This document shows positions 14,953-23,943 of a stretch of 57,457 bases of DNA, one piece after another (position 1 is the stretch's first letter; every line of letters starts with the position of its first letter). The position numbers were made by a program, and so were the translations under genes. The DNA is taken from the NCBI GenBank assembly GCA_900541055.1, contig UQHZ01000013.1, forward strand, positions 1-57,457. The letters are read 5' to 3'. The notes under the pieces were generated by a model. It had not been told where the DNA came from. It ran no database searches and was given only the letters and a program-made list of their open reading frames with translations. This DNA is from an uncultured Collinsella sp. Lineage in GTDB: Bacteria; Actinomycetota; Coriobacteriia; Coriobacteriales; Coriobacteriaceae.

Positions 14953-16125
14953 TTACCAAAAGACTGTTCCGTTCAATTTGACCATATTGGGCGTTGCATA
15001 GTTAATCGCTCGGGGATAAGTGTTCCATCCGTCGAATACTTCGAGCCACTGCAGTTCGATGCCAGAGCTTCCATTATGCCCAGTAAAATAGCCAGTTACC
15101 GTGACTGTATGACCTGATAGCTCGACGGATCCTTCACTGTTTCGGCTGTTGATCCACATATGATACAAGCCGATATTCCCTTGATCGATAGTTGCTCTGT
15201 ACTGAGCGAATTGAGGCTGATAACCGAAAAATTGAGTATTAAGTGCTCTACCCTTTTGAGCGGCAAGACTTTTAAACGGAACAATTCCATCTGGGATGAT
15301 CGTGCTTCCGTACTCGACGCCCTGATCATTGGTCTTATACGTTGTTGTGCCAGTGACGTTCCATATTTCTTTATAATAATCGGGATTAAATTGATTAGCG
15401 TTTGAACTGGTGAGACCGTAATGCATTGATACAGCGTACAAGGCAGAAACGACGCATGCATACTTATTAGTGCGGGCTTCAACTAATGATTCCGAGACTC
15501 CTCGGAACGGTATTCCGTTTAAATCGTCTATTTGGAAATGCAACATCAAGTCATCTTCATTGATAATGACTGCATTCCATGAAGTTGGGTTATTGCTTTG
15601 AGGTGTTATACCCTTTTCGGTGACAATCGGGACAGACCGTATATTGTTATAGTTGGTTACACAGTCTCTAGTTCCTGGCACCAAAGTTCCATATTCAATA
15701 TCGTTGTACGAAATTAGTACGGTTGGGTTTGTGGCCTGTTGGCCGGAATAAGTTGAAATGGCGTTTGATAGAGAAGCTGAAATCGGAAGAATGGTATCGC
15801 CGAGGGTTATCTCCTTCAGAAGCCCAGGATATGATGCGTCAAGTACTAAATAACCGTAAGGGCTTCCTTCCCTTGTGACACTGATTTCATAGCCACAGAT
15901 AAGGCCGATTTGTTGGCATACGGGAACGATTTGCTCGATCTCTAAGTTCGCGGATCCGTCGACGATGGGCAACAGGGAAAGCGCGTAGTCTTGTGCTAGG
16001 TCTGATGTAAAAGCGACGGATGAGTTTGAGTCGGCAGCGAATACTCTTGTTGGGCGTGACGTGGATAAGCCGATGATCGAGGCTAGGCCGAGAAGAAACG
16101 AGCGACGTGATTGAACTCTGGGCAT
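14953..16125 (-). CDS. Exported C39-like cysteine peptidase domain protein
   Basis: A 390-aa exported protein. The N-terminus is twin-Arg-like (QSRRSFLLGLASIIGL) with a cleavage region near VFAA. The C-terminal half looks like a papain-fold peptidase: a nucleophile Cys in NKYACVVSALYAVSMHYG (about residue 220), a His in VELSGHTVTVTGYF (about residue 345), and a downstream EVFDGWNTYPRAINY segment. This resembles C39-like and streptopain-like proteins. The first half is probably a propeptide. It forms an operon with the small lipoprotein. The AT-rich composition against GC-rich neighbours suggests recent acquisition. Protease activity is inferred from motifs only. Confidence 0.65.
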   Translation of the reverse strand: MPRVQSRRSFLLGLASIIGLSTSRPTRVFAADSNSSVAFTSDLAQDYALSLLPIVDGSANLEIEQIVPVCQQIGLICGYEISVTREGSPYGYLVLDASYPGLLKEITLGDTILPISASLSNAISTYSGQQATNPTVLISYNDIEYGTLVPGTRDCVTNYNNIRSVPIVTEKGITPQSNNPTSWNAVIINEDDLMLHFQIDDLNGIPFRGVSESLVEARTNKYACVVSALYAVSMHYGLTSSNANQFNPDYYKEIWNVTGTTTYKTNDQGVEYGSTIIPDGIVPFKSLAAQKGRALNTQFFGYQPQFAQYRATIDQGNIGLYHMWINSRNSEGSVELSGHTVTVTGYFTGHNGSSGIELQWLEVFDGWNTYPRAINYATPNMVKLNGTVFW

Positions 16126-16233
16126 AATGTCTCCTGCCTATGGGGGGCAATATGCTGTCATTTTATTTGCTACATAATACAATCTAATTCGGATTAAGGT
16201 AAATGGATGGAATTGCTCGATAAATGGTAGTGA

Positions 16234-17073
16234 TTAGCGGACCGGTATCGCGATCCTCGTCACATACGCCCCCGGGTCGTCGCTGATGATGTCGTCGATG
16301 GGGGCGATTTCGCGCGAGGGACCGGCGGGGGACAGGTCGCGCTCGTGCATGTAATCGAGTAAGCGCTCATAGCGCGGGGCCGCCTGACCGTGCGTGCCGC
16401 GGAAGCTGACCGTCAGACACCGCGCGGCGGGACGTACTTCGACATCGCCCAGGTAATCGTCCGTGCCATCCAGCAGCAGAAAGACCTCGTCGTAGCCATC
16501 AAAGTCGCCGGCGGCAAGGCGTTCGGGCGCGATCCCGACGCCCAAGTTGCCCAGAAAAACAAACGTCTCGTGCTGGCCCGTCTGCAGTTGACGAATTTGC
16601 CACTCCAGCGCATAGGCGTCGGTAGGGTTGACGCGTTCGCGCAGCACGGCGCAGCGAAGTTCGGGCGCATCGATTGTGCAAATGATATCGAGCTCGTTGT
16701 TCAAGGCATCGTGCAGCAGGGCAAGCCGGCTGTTAATCTTGCGCGACACGCGTTCGAGCTCGCGGCGCTTGCGCTCGATGATTTCCTGTTGCTGAGCCAG
16801 TTGCCGCTGCATGAGGTCCACATCGCGCGTGGTCACAAACTCGCGGATTTGCGCGAGCGGCAAGTCGAGAACTCGCAGGTGGCTGATGGTGTTGAGGGTG
16901 GAGAGCTGCCGCGATCCGTAGTAGCGGTACCCACTTGCCGGATCGATGCGCGCCGGATCCAACAAGCCGATCTGCTCGTAATGACGTAGCGTTCCCACGC
17001 TCAGGTTAAACAGGCGTGCCACCTCGCCAATGCGGAGCAGGCCCTCTGTATGTTCATCTGGCGAGTCGGTCAT
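16234..17073 (-). CDS. MerR-family regulator with effector-binding domain
   Basis: A 279-aa regulator. Residues 13-80 are a MerR winged helix (LLRIGEVARLFNLSVGTLRHYEQIGLL, then GYRYYGSRQLSTLNTI). A dimerisation coiled coil follows (LAQQQEIIERKRRELERVSRKI). The C-terminal about 150 residues fit a GyrI/BmrR-type drug-binding domain. It lies 56 bp after the MATE transporter gene on the same strand, so both share the promoter at 18517-18547. It probably activates that promoter when a transported compound is bound. Confidence 0.88.
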   Translation of the reverse strand: MTDSPDEHTEGLLRIGEVARLFNLSVGTLRHYEQIGLLDPARIDPASGYRYYGSRQLSTLNTISHLRVLDLPLAQIREFVTTRDVDLMQRQLAQQQEIIERKRRELERVSRKINSRLALLHDALNNELDIICTIDAPELRCAVLRERVNPTDAYALEWQIRQLQTGQHETFVFLGNLGVGIAPERLAAGDFDGYDEVFLLLDGTDDYLGDVEVRPAARCLTVSFRGTHGQAAPRYERLLDYMHERDLSPAGPSREIAPIDDIISDDPGAYVTRIAIPVR

Positions 17074-17129
17074 GGGACCGTTCCTTTCGGTAAAAAGCGG
17101 GGGAGGGGCGTCAGGCCTGCGTCGCTCCG

Positions 17130-18476
17130 TTACGCCATCAGCTTGTCAAAAGCCCCGCGCCGGTTGAGCACGGTAAACGCGACAACACAGATGACTGCCG
17201 ACAGAATGGACCCGCACGGCGAGGCGATGCCCATGGGAAACAATGTTTCGGAATAGGCGTTCGACAGCAGCCAAGCGCCCGGTACGCGAATGAGTGCCAC
17301 GGCTAGCACGTTGTGCGCAAAGCCGATGTAGCTCTTGCCATACGCAGCGAAAAAGCCGCTAAAGCAAATGTGGATGCCGGCAAAGATTGCATCGAAAATG
17401 TAGCTGCGCATATAGCCGGTGCCGGCAGCGACCACCGCGGCGTCCTTGGCAAAAAAGCCGATAAACGCCGGCGCCACCAGCCACATCAGCACCGTGATCA
17501 GGCAGCCGTACACCACCGAGATCGTCATGGCATCTTTGAGTACCTGACGCGCGCGGTCACCCTTGCCCGCGCCGGCATTTTGCGCCGTGAGCGCGCTGAC
17601 GGTGGCGCCCATGGAGCTCGGCACAATGAACAAAAAGCTGATCATCTTCTCGACCAGGCCCACGGCAGCGGCGTCGACGAGTCCTCGGTGGTTGGCGATG
17701 ACGGTGATAAACATAAACGCCACCTGGATGCAGCCGTCCTGCACGGCCACGGGCACGCCGATCTTAAGAATACTGCCGAGCACCTCGGGCTGGGGGCGCA
17801 GGTCGCTGCGCTTAACGTGGATGTTCGTGCGGCGGCTCTTGAGCCACACGAGCGCGAGGGCAACGCTGGCCGTCTGGGCGGTCACCGTGCCGAGCGCCGC
17901 GCCCACGGGGCCGAGCTCCATGTGGCCGATAAACAGAAAATCGAGCGCGATGTTAATGATGCACGCCACGCCGATCACGTACATGGGCGAGCGCGAATCG
18001 CCCAGCCCGCGAAAGATGGCCGAAAGAATGTTGTATGCGGCGATAAAGGGAATGCCGATAAAGCAAATGCGCAGGTAGGCGGCGGTGCCTTCGACCGCCT
18101 CGGCCGGCGTGCCAATGAGCGCCACAATCTGCGGGCACAGTGCGAGCAGGACGGCGGCCAGCACTACCGAGACGCCCATAAAGAGCGTGATGGTGTTGCC
18201 GATGGCGGTCTCGGCGCGGTCGAAGCGGCGCGAGCCCACGGCGTGGCCGACGATGACCGTCGTTCCCATGGCCAGGCCCACGAGTGCCACGGTAATCATA
18301 TAGAGCGTCTGAGCGCCATTTGCCACGGCGGTGATGCCGGCGGCGCCGCTAAACTGCCCCATCATGTACAGGTCGGCCATGCCGTAGAGCATCTGCAAAA
18401 AGTACGAGAGCATATAAGGCAGGGCAAAGATCGCGATGGTCTTAAGGACATTGCCGCGTGTGAGGTCGTGTTCCAT
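17130..18476 (-). CDS. MATE-family multidrug/toxin efflux transporter
   Basis: A 448-aa membrane protein with about twelve membrane segments in two similar halves. The N-terminal LPYMLSYFLQMLYGMADLYMMG and the corresponding second-half segment IGVPVAVQDGCIQVAFMFIT are typical of MATE antiporters, which expel cationic drugs using Na+ or H+ gradients. Length is usual. It is first in an operon with the MerR regulator. A MerR-type promoter with a stretched spacer lies 40 bp upstream. Confidence 0.92.
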   Translation of the reverse strand: MEHDLTRGNVLKTIAIFALPYMLSYFLQMLYGMADLYMMGQFSGAAGITAVANGAQTLYMITVALVGLAMGTTVIVGHAVGSRRFDRAETAIGNTITLFMGVSVVLAAVLLALCPQIVALIGTPAEAVEGTAAYLRICFIGIPFIAAYNILSAIFRGLGDSRSPMYVIGVACIINIALDFLFIGHMELGPVGAALGTVTAQTASVALALVWLKSRRTNIHVKRSDLRPQPEVLGSILKIGVPVAVQDGCIQVAFMFITVIANHRGLVDAAAVGLVEKMISFLFIVPSSMGATVSALTAQNAGAGKGDRARQVLKDAMTISVVYGCLITVLMWLVAPAFIGFFAKDAAVVAAGTGYMRSYIFDAIFAGIHICFSGFFAAYGKSYIGFAHNVLAVALIRVPGAWLLSNAYSETLFPMGIASPCGSILSAVICVVAFTVLNRRGAFDKLMA

Positions 18477-18516
18477 GGGCGGGGCTTTCTGGCTGTGTTT
18501 GTTTACGTACCAGTGT

Positions 18517-18547
18517 AGTGAAAACCCTACAACGATTGTAGAGTCAA
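18517..18547 (-). promoter_or_regulatory. MerR-type promoter/operator of the MATE operon
   Basis: On the minus strand TTGACT (18547-18542) and TTCACT (18522-18517) are separated by 19 bp, the overlong spacing that MerR proteins correct by twisting DNA. The spacer holds the perfect 15-bp palindrome CTACAATCGTTGTAG (18527-18541). Confidence 0.8.
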
Positions 18548-18734
18548 GGTTTGTGTTGACGCCGAAGCGAAAAAGTCTCGCGCACCATTATTCCGAGTGA
18601 ATATGGACACACGTCACGAGAACTCGCCGCCGTCGCTAACCTTGCAGAAAACGATTTCGGAATACTTGACACCATTATTCGGCGCGCAATAATACGTGCG
18701 TTTGCGAACAACGTTTGATGGGGGTTGAACCTGC

Positions 18735-20564
18735 GTGCGCAATCTCAAAATACTGTTTTCCTATCTAGGGGCATACCGTCGCGATGTCATCCTCGGCGTG
18801 TTCTTTGTGTCGGTCGAGACGGTGCTCGAGCTGTTTATCCCGGTCATCATGGCCAACATCATCGATGTGGGCGTGCCTGCGGGTGATATCAACTACATGC
18901 TGCTGCAGGGCGCGTACATGTTGGTGTGCGCTGCGCTTTCGCTGGTACTGGGCTTGGGTTATGCCCGCACGTCCGCCCGCGTTGCCTCGGGCCTAGGCGC
19001 TAACCTGCGCGAGGCCGAGTACAAAAAGATTCAGACGCTCGCTTTTGGTAACCTGGACAACTACGACGCCAGCTCGCTCGTCACCCGCATGACCACGGAC
19101 ATCACCGTTATCCAAAATGCTGTGGGCAACGGCTTTCGCCCTATGGTGCGCGGCCCGGTGACGCTTATCGTCGGCCTTATCTACGCGCTGATGCTGTCGC
19201 GCCCGCTCGCCACCGTCTTTGCGATCATCTTGCCCGTGCTGGCAATCGTGCTGGGCGTCATCACCTATCGCGTGAGCCCTCTCTACCGCCAACTCCAGAC
19301 CTCGATGGACCACCTCAACGGCGTGGTACAGGAAGACCTCACCGCCGTGCGTGCCGTCAAGGCTTACGTTCGTACCGAGCACGAGGAGGCCAAGTTCGAC
19401 ACCGTCAATACCGAGCTCGCGCGCACTGCGACAAAGACCTTTGGCAGCGCGGTGCTCAACCTGCCGGTGTTTCAGCTGTCGATGTACGTGGCTGCGCTCT
19501 CCATCCTGTGGATTGGCGGCCACATGATTCTCGCCGGCAAGCTGGGCGTGGGCTCGCTCACGGGCTTTATGAGCTACGTGCTGCTGATCATGAATTCGCT
19601 CATGATGATTTCCAACGTGTTTTTGCTGCTCACGCGCGCTCTTACGAGTGTGGGCCGTATCGCCGAGGTGCTCGATGAGGAGCCCTTTATCGCCAACCCC
19701 GCGGGAGACCTCGCGATTGCGGCGCCAGCGGACGGCAGTATCGAGTTTCGCGACGTTTCCTTTAAATACCGCGCGGATGCAGCCGAGGATGTGCTCCAGC
19801 ATATCGACCTTCGCATCGAGAGCGGCTCGACGGTTGGCATCCTCGGCGGCACGGGCTCGGGCAAGAGCTCGCTTGTGCAGCTGATTGCGCGCCTGTACGA
19901 CGCCACCGAAGGCGCCGTGCTTGTGGGCGGACGCGACGTGCGCGACTACGACCTCGCCGCCTTGCGCGACGCTGTGGGCATTGTGCTGCAAAAGAATGTG
20001 CTGTTCACGGGCACCGTGCGCGAGAACCTGCAGTGGGGCAATCCGCAGGCGTCGGACGATGAGCTCCTCGCGGCTTGCCGCGCGGCGTGCGTGGATGAGT
20101 TCCTTGATCGCATCGGCGGGCTGGACGGCGAGTTGGGCCAAGGCGGCGCCGGTGTCTCGGGTGGCCAGAAGCAACGTCTGTGCATCGCGCGCACGCTGCT
20201 CAAGCATCCGCGCGTGCTCATTTTTGATGACTCCACCAGCGCGGTCGATATGGCGACCGACGCAAAGATTCGCGAGCACATCGCTCGGATTCCCGATGCG
20301 ACCGTGCTCATCATCGCCCAGCGCATCGCGAGTGTCATGGATGCCGATCGCATTGTGGTGCTGGACGACGGTCGTGTCCACGGCGTGGGCACGCACGAGG
20401 AACTGCTGGCGGGCGACAACATATACCAGGAGATTTACGCCTCGCAGATGGAGTTTGCGGGGAACGCGGACGCCGGCGATGGCAACGACGGTGGCTGCGC
20501 GAATGATCCGTTTTCCTCCGTCCCCGGAGGATCGCCCTTGGAAGGGGGTGAGCGCCATGCCTAA
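18735..20564 (+). CDS. ABC exporter subunit 1 (membrane + ATPase; non-canonical ATP site)
   Basis: A 609-aa half-transporter. The GTG start at 18735 follows GGGGGTT. Residues 10-310 form a six-helix exporter domain; the ATPase domain has Walker A GGTGSGKSS, signature VSGGQKQR and Walker B VLIFDDSTSA. Asp replaces the catalytic Glu after Walker B, which in heterodimeric exporters (BmrCD, TM287/288 type) marks the degenerate half. The gene overlaps the next by 8 bp, and that one has a canonical Glu. The last 20 residues (NDPFSSVPGGSPLEGGERHA) are encoded by a palindromic repeat of family D that seems to have inserted at the 3' end. Confidence 0.93.
   Translation: MRNLKILFSYLGAYRRDVILGVFFVSVETVLELFIPVIMANIIDVGVPAGDINYMLLQGAYMLVCAALSLVLGLGYARTSARVASGLGANLREAEYKKIQTLAFGNLDNYDASSLVTRMTTDITVIQNAVGNGFRPMVRGPVTLIVGLIYALMLSRPLATVFAIILPVLAIVLGVITYRVSPLYRQLQTSMDHLNGVVQEDLTAVRAVKAYVRTEHEEAKFDTVNTELARTATKTFGSAVLNLPVFQLSMYVAALSILWIGGHMILAGKLGVGSLTGFMSYVLLIMNSLMMISNVFLLLTRALTSVGRIAEVLDEEPFIANPAGDLAIAAPADGSIEFRDVSFKYRADAAEDVLQHIDLRIESGSTVGILGGTGSGKSSLVQLIARLYDATEGAVLVGGRDVRDYDLAALRDAVGIVLQKNVLFTGTVRENLQWGNPQASDDELLAACRAACVDEFLDRIGGLDGELGQGGAGVSGGQKQRLCIARTLLKHPRVLIFDDSTSAVDMATDAKIREHIARIPDATVLIIAQRIASVMDADRIVVLDDGRVHGVGTHEELLAGDNIYQEIYASQMEFAGNADAGDGNDGGCANDPFSSVPGGSPLEGGERHA
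20514..20542. repeat. Family D palindrome fragment inside a coding end
   Basis: Positions 20514-20535 match the reverse complement of 12119-12149 over 22 bases; the right arm is altered (GGAGGATCG instead of AACGGATCA). It encodes the C-terminal tail of ABC subunit 1 and leads into the ribosome site of subunit 2. Confidence 0.7.
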
Positions 20565-22455
20565 GACCGCAGCCCAAGCACGCCCGGCCGACCTCAAGCG
20601 CACCGTGCGCCGCCTGCTCTCCTACATGGGGCATGCCAAGTTCTCGTTGCTCGCGGTGGGCGTGCTCGCCTCCGTCGCCGCCATCGCGAGCCTCGCCGGC
20701 ACCTACATGGTGCGCCCCATCGTTAACGGCTTGGCTACGGGCGGGGAGGAACTGCTCGCCAAGCAGGTCATCCTGACGGCGATCATCTACGCCGCGGGCG
20801 TGCTTTCGGCCCTGGGCTACTCGCAGATCATGGTGCGCGCGGCCCAACGCGTGGTGTCCGATATTCGCCGCGACCTGTTCGCGCACATCCAGACGCTGCC
20901 GCTCAGTTATTTTGACAGCACGCGCTCGGGCGACATCATGAGCTTTTTCACCAATGACGTCGACACCGTCTCCGAGGCGCTCAACAACAGCTTTGCCAAC
21001 GTGATTCAGGCCGCCATTCAGGTTGTGGGCACCACGGCCATGCTCATCATCCTTAACTGGCAGCTCACGATTATCACACTCGTGTGCGATGCGGCCATTG
21101 TGCTGTATGCGCGCTATTCGGGCGCGCGCTCTAAGCGCTTCTTTGCCGCCCAGCAGGCATCGCTTGGCGACCTGGACGGATATATCGAAGAGATGGTCTC
21201 GGGTCAAAAGGTCATCAAGGTCTTTAACCGCGAGGCGGCGAATGTTGCCGGCTTCACCTGCCGCAACGACGAGCTTCGCCGCACCGGCACCGCCGCCGTG
21301 AGCTATGCCAACTCCATGGTGCCCATGACCGTCGTGATTGGCTACGTCAACTATGCCATCGTCGCCGTGGCGGGCGGCATGCTCTGCATCAAGGGGCTCG
21401 CCGATGTGGGCGCACTTGCAAGCTACCTGGTCTTTGTGCGCCAGGCCGCCATGCCCATCAACCAGTTTACGCAGCTTGGCAACTTCTTGCTCAACGCGTT
21501 GGCCGGTGCCGAGCGCCTGTTTGCGGCTATGGACCTTGAGCCCGAGGTGGACGAGGGCTGCGTGGAGCTGGTGCAGACGGGCGACGCCGCGTGGGCATGG
21601 AAGATTCCCGAGGGCCAGGGCGTGGGCGCGTACGGGCATCTGCATGACGTGGCAGCCGTTGATGAGCCGGGCCGCGCGGTGGCCGCCGACGGTACCGAGC
21701 TCACGTACGGCTTGGTTCCGCTTGCCGGCGACGTGCGCTTCCATGCCGTGGACTTTTCCTATGTGCCGGGCACCCGCGTGCTCACGGACCTCAACCTGTT
21801 TGCCAAGCCGAGGCAAAAGATCGCGTTTGTGGGCTCCACGGGTGCCGGCAAGACGACCATCACCAACCTCATCAACCGCTTCTACGAGGTCGATGACGGC
21901 GAGATCACGTACGACGGCATCGACGTCAAGCACATTGCCAAGGCCAGCCTGCGCGGGTCGCTCGGCATTGTGCTGCAGGACACGCACCTGTTTAGCGGCA
22001 CCATTGCGCAGAACATCCGCTTTGGCAAGCTCGACGCGACCGACGAGGAGGTGCGCGCCGCTGCCGAGGCCGCCTGCGCCGACTCGTTTATCCGCCGCCT
22101 GCCGCGGGGCTACGACACACCGGTCACGGCCGACGGCGCCAACCTGTCGCAGGGTCAGCGTCAGCTGCTCGCCATTGCGCGCGTGGCCGTCGCCGATCCG
22201 CCGGTGCTCATCCTGGACGAGGCCACGAGCTCCATTGACACGCGTACCGAAAAGCTCATCGAGCGCGGTATGGACCGCATCATGCGCGGACGCACCACGT
22301 TTATGATCGCGCACCGCCTGTCCACCGTCCGCGACGCCGACGCCATCATGGTCCTCGAACACGGCCGCATCATCGAACGCGGCACCCACGAAGAGCTGCT
22401 CGCCCAGCACGGCGAGTACTGGCAGCTGGCGCATGGCTTAAAAGAGTTGGATTAA
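20557..22455 (+). CDS. ABC exporter subunit 2 (membrane + ATPase; canonical ATP site)
   Basis: A 632-aa half-transporter. The ATG at 20557 follows GGGGGTGAG and overlaps the upstream stop (ATGCCTAA). The membrane domain includes PLSYFDSTRSGDIMSFFTND, a typical exporter coupling-helix region. The ATPase domain has Walker A GSTGAGKTT, signature LSQGQRQLL and Walker B VLILDEATSS with the catalytic Glu. An insertion of about 50 residues rich in Gly and acidic residues lies between the membrane and ATPase domains. With subunit 1 it forms a heterodimeric exporter; the substrate (drug, lipid or peptide) cannot be read from sequence. Confidence 0.95.
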   Translation: MPKTAAQARPADLKRTVRRLLSYMGHAKFSLLAVGVLASVAAIASLAGTYMVRPIVNGLATGGEELLAKQVILTAIIYAAGVLSALGYSQIMVRAAQRVVSDIRRDLFAHIQTLPLSYFDSTRSGDIMSFFTNDVDTVSEALNNSFANVIQAAIQVVGTTAMLIILNWQLTIITLVCDAAIVLYARYSGARSKRFFAAQQASLGDLDGYIEEMVSGQKVIKVFNREAANVAGFTCRNDELRRTGTAAVSYANSMVPMTVVIGYVNYAIVAVAGGMLCIKGLADVGALASYLVFVRQAAMPINQFTQLGNFLLNALAGAERLFAAMDLEPEVDEGCVELVQTGDAAWAWKIPEGQGVGAYGHLHDVAAVDEPGRAVAADGTELTYGLVPLAGDVRFHAVDFSYVPGTRVLTDLNLFAKPRQKIAFVGSTGAGKTTITNLINRFYEVDDGEITYDGIDVKHIAKASLRGSLGIVLQDTHLFSGTIAQNIRFGKLDATDEEVRAAAEAACADSFIRRLPRGYDTPVTADGANLSQGQRQLLAIARVAVADPPVLILDEATSSIDTRTEKLIERGMDRIMRGRTTFMIAHRLSTVRDADAIMVLEHGRIIERGTHEELLAQHGEYWQLAHGLKELD

Positions 22456-22504
22456 CCCGTTCGAGCACGATGCTTTGGTTCCTCCATGCTCCTCACCTCG
22501 CCTC

Positions 22505-22569
22505 AAACCATCACAACATTCGACGTTTTTTGCCAAAAACGGGAAAAGCATCGAATGTTGCGATGGTTT
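22505..22569. repeat. 65-bp palindromic element, family B copy 1
   Basis: Arms AAACCATCACAACATTCGA and TCGAATGTTGCGATGGTTT enclose a 27-bp centre. It is nearly identical in sequence and orientation to the copy at 23747-23811; the two flank the gene at 22671-23708. Confidence 0.9.
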
Positions 22570-22670
22570 TTCTACCACTCGACCGGGTGGAATCGCTTTC
22601 TTGTGCACGAAGGTGTGCGGACCCGTGGGCAGGGGAATAAGGTTGGTTATCCGACTCTATTGGAGGGCTC

Positions 22671-23708
22671 ATGGACCTGCCGATCGTCCTGTCCCATAAG
22701 ACTGCCTGGCTGTACCACAACGTGGCGCGCCCGTCCGAGCCGCTCTCGCGAGCAAGCAGCCTATGCGATGAGGACTCGCTTGCCAACGAGGCGGAGCCGA
22801 CCGCGAGCCTGCCCAAATTGGGACTCGATACCAAGGGGCTGAGGGCTTCAGCGGCGGTCGGGATCGTTACCGACTATCTGGTTTCGCTTGGTATTCCACG
22901 AGAAGAGCTCGATCATATCGACACGCTCGTCAACTTTGATTTTGAGCGCTCGACGCCGGCTGGATTTAGGTGCCACGTGTTTGGGGCGCCGGTACCTCCA
23001 GGCCATCTTATCGAGGTGGCAGAGGGCCTTCTGGTGGTTGATGAGGCCATGTGCTTTGTCCAAGCGGGTTCGTGGATGAGCGAGCCCGAGCAGCTGGAAT
23101 ATGGCTACGAAATCTGTGCCCGATACCATTTGAATCATCTGTCGACAGGCGATTACATCGAGATGGGGCAGAGGTATACCGTTGCCGACTTGATTGCTTA
23201 TTGCAATGAGAACCGATCTCGTCAGGGGGCTATACGCGCGGCCGCCGTGCTCAAGCGCGTGCACGATGGCGCGCGGTCGCCCATGGAGACAGCCACCGCA
23301 ATCATGGTCGTAGCGAAACGTTCCCAGGGAGGGTTGGGATACGCCAAGATCGAGCTCAACCATCGGGTCGATGTTCCCAACGAGTTCAAGTATCTCGCAA
23401 AGGCCGGGTATTTCGAGATCGACATATATGCGCCTGCGAGCGGTACGGGGATCGAATACAACGGTTCGGACCATCTTGACAAACAGCGCAGCGCGTCGGA
23501 TGCGGAGCGTATGACCGTGCTGAGCGCGCTGGGCTTTAGGATGATCGTCCTCACCGGGACTCAGTTTGCCCATCAGCTGCAATTGCACCGGGCGATGAAC
23601 GCCATCGCGCTCGCTATGGGCCTCAAGTGCGACCGAAGCGAAGCGTTCCAGAAACGTCAGAACGACCTGCGAGAATTCGTGATTCGGCACTGGGATGGCA
23701 GCCTTTAG
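22671..23708 (+). CDS. Hypothetical protein with PD-(D/E)XK-like C-terminal domain
   Basis: A 345-aa protein. The start follows TTGGAGGGCTC. The C-terminal 150 residues show the pattern of DUF559/Vsr-like nuclease folds: SPMETATAIMVVAKR, a strand with Asp (YFEIDIYAPASG), GIEYNGSDHLD, then a helix and GFRMIVLTGTQF. The Glu-Asp-Glu-x-Asn order fits a metal-dependent endonuclease core, but activity is not shown. The N-terminal half (LVNFDFERSTPAGFRCHVFG, AMCFVQAGSWM) was not recognised. The gene is bounded by two near-identical 65-bp palindromes in the same orientation, suggesting it moved or was duplicated as a unit. Confidence 0.6.
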   Translation: MDLPIVLSHKTAWLYHNVARPSEPLSRASSLCDEDSLANEAEPTASLPKLGLDTKGLRASAAVGIVTDYLVSLGIPREELDHIDTLVNFDFERSTPAGFRCHVFGAPVPPGHLIEVAEGLLVVDEAMCFVQAGSWMSEPEQLEYGYEICARYHLNHLSTGDYIEMGQRYTVADLIAYCNENRSRQGAIRAAAVLKRVHDGARSPMETATAIMVVAKRSQGGLGYAKIELNHRVDVPNEFKYLAKAGYFEIDIYAPASGTGIEYNGSDHLDKQRSASDAERMTVLSALGFRMIVLTGTQFAHQLQLHRAMNAIALAMGLKCDRSEAFQKRQNDLREFVIRHWDGSL

Positions 23709-23746
23709 GGGCGCTTTGGTCCTTCTACGGGGTGCCGTGGGCGGGC

Positions 23747-23811
23747 AAACCATCACAACATTCGACGTTTATTGCCAAAAACGGGAAAAGCATCGAATGT
23801 TGTGATGGTTT
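23747..23811. repeat. 65-bp palindromic element, family B copy 2
   Basis: Same arms as 22505-22569, with only two or three base differences across the whole 65 bp. It begins 38 bp after the stop of the PD-(D/E)XK-like gene. Confidence 0.9.
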
Positions 23812-23943
23812 GTATGCTGAGGGTGGGCTTGGGAAGCCGGTCTTGCCCAAAGTGACCTGTCCTGTCGTACGGGTGTCGGCATGATTCTCCCGTGGGGTAT
23901 TATGTTTTCCGAAGAATAAAACGCCGCGTGAGGGGAGGGCTGC

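Noticed and set aside
20335..22434. 699-codon open frame on the minus strand
   Set aside because: It is the antisense shadow of the ABC exporter subunit 2 gene in GC-rich DNA; the product is His/Arg/Gly-rich without any recognisable domain.
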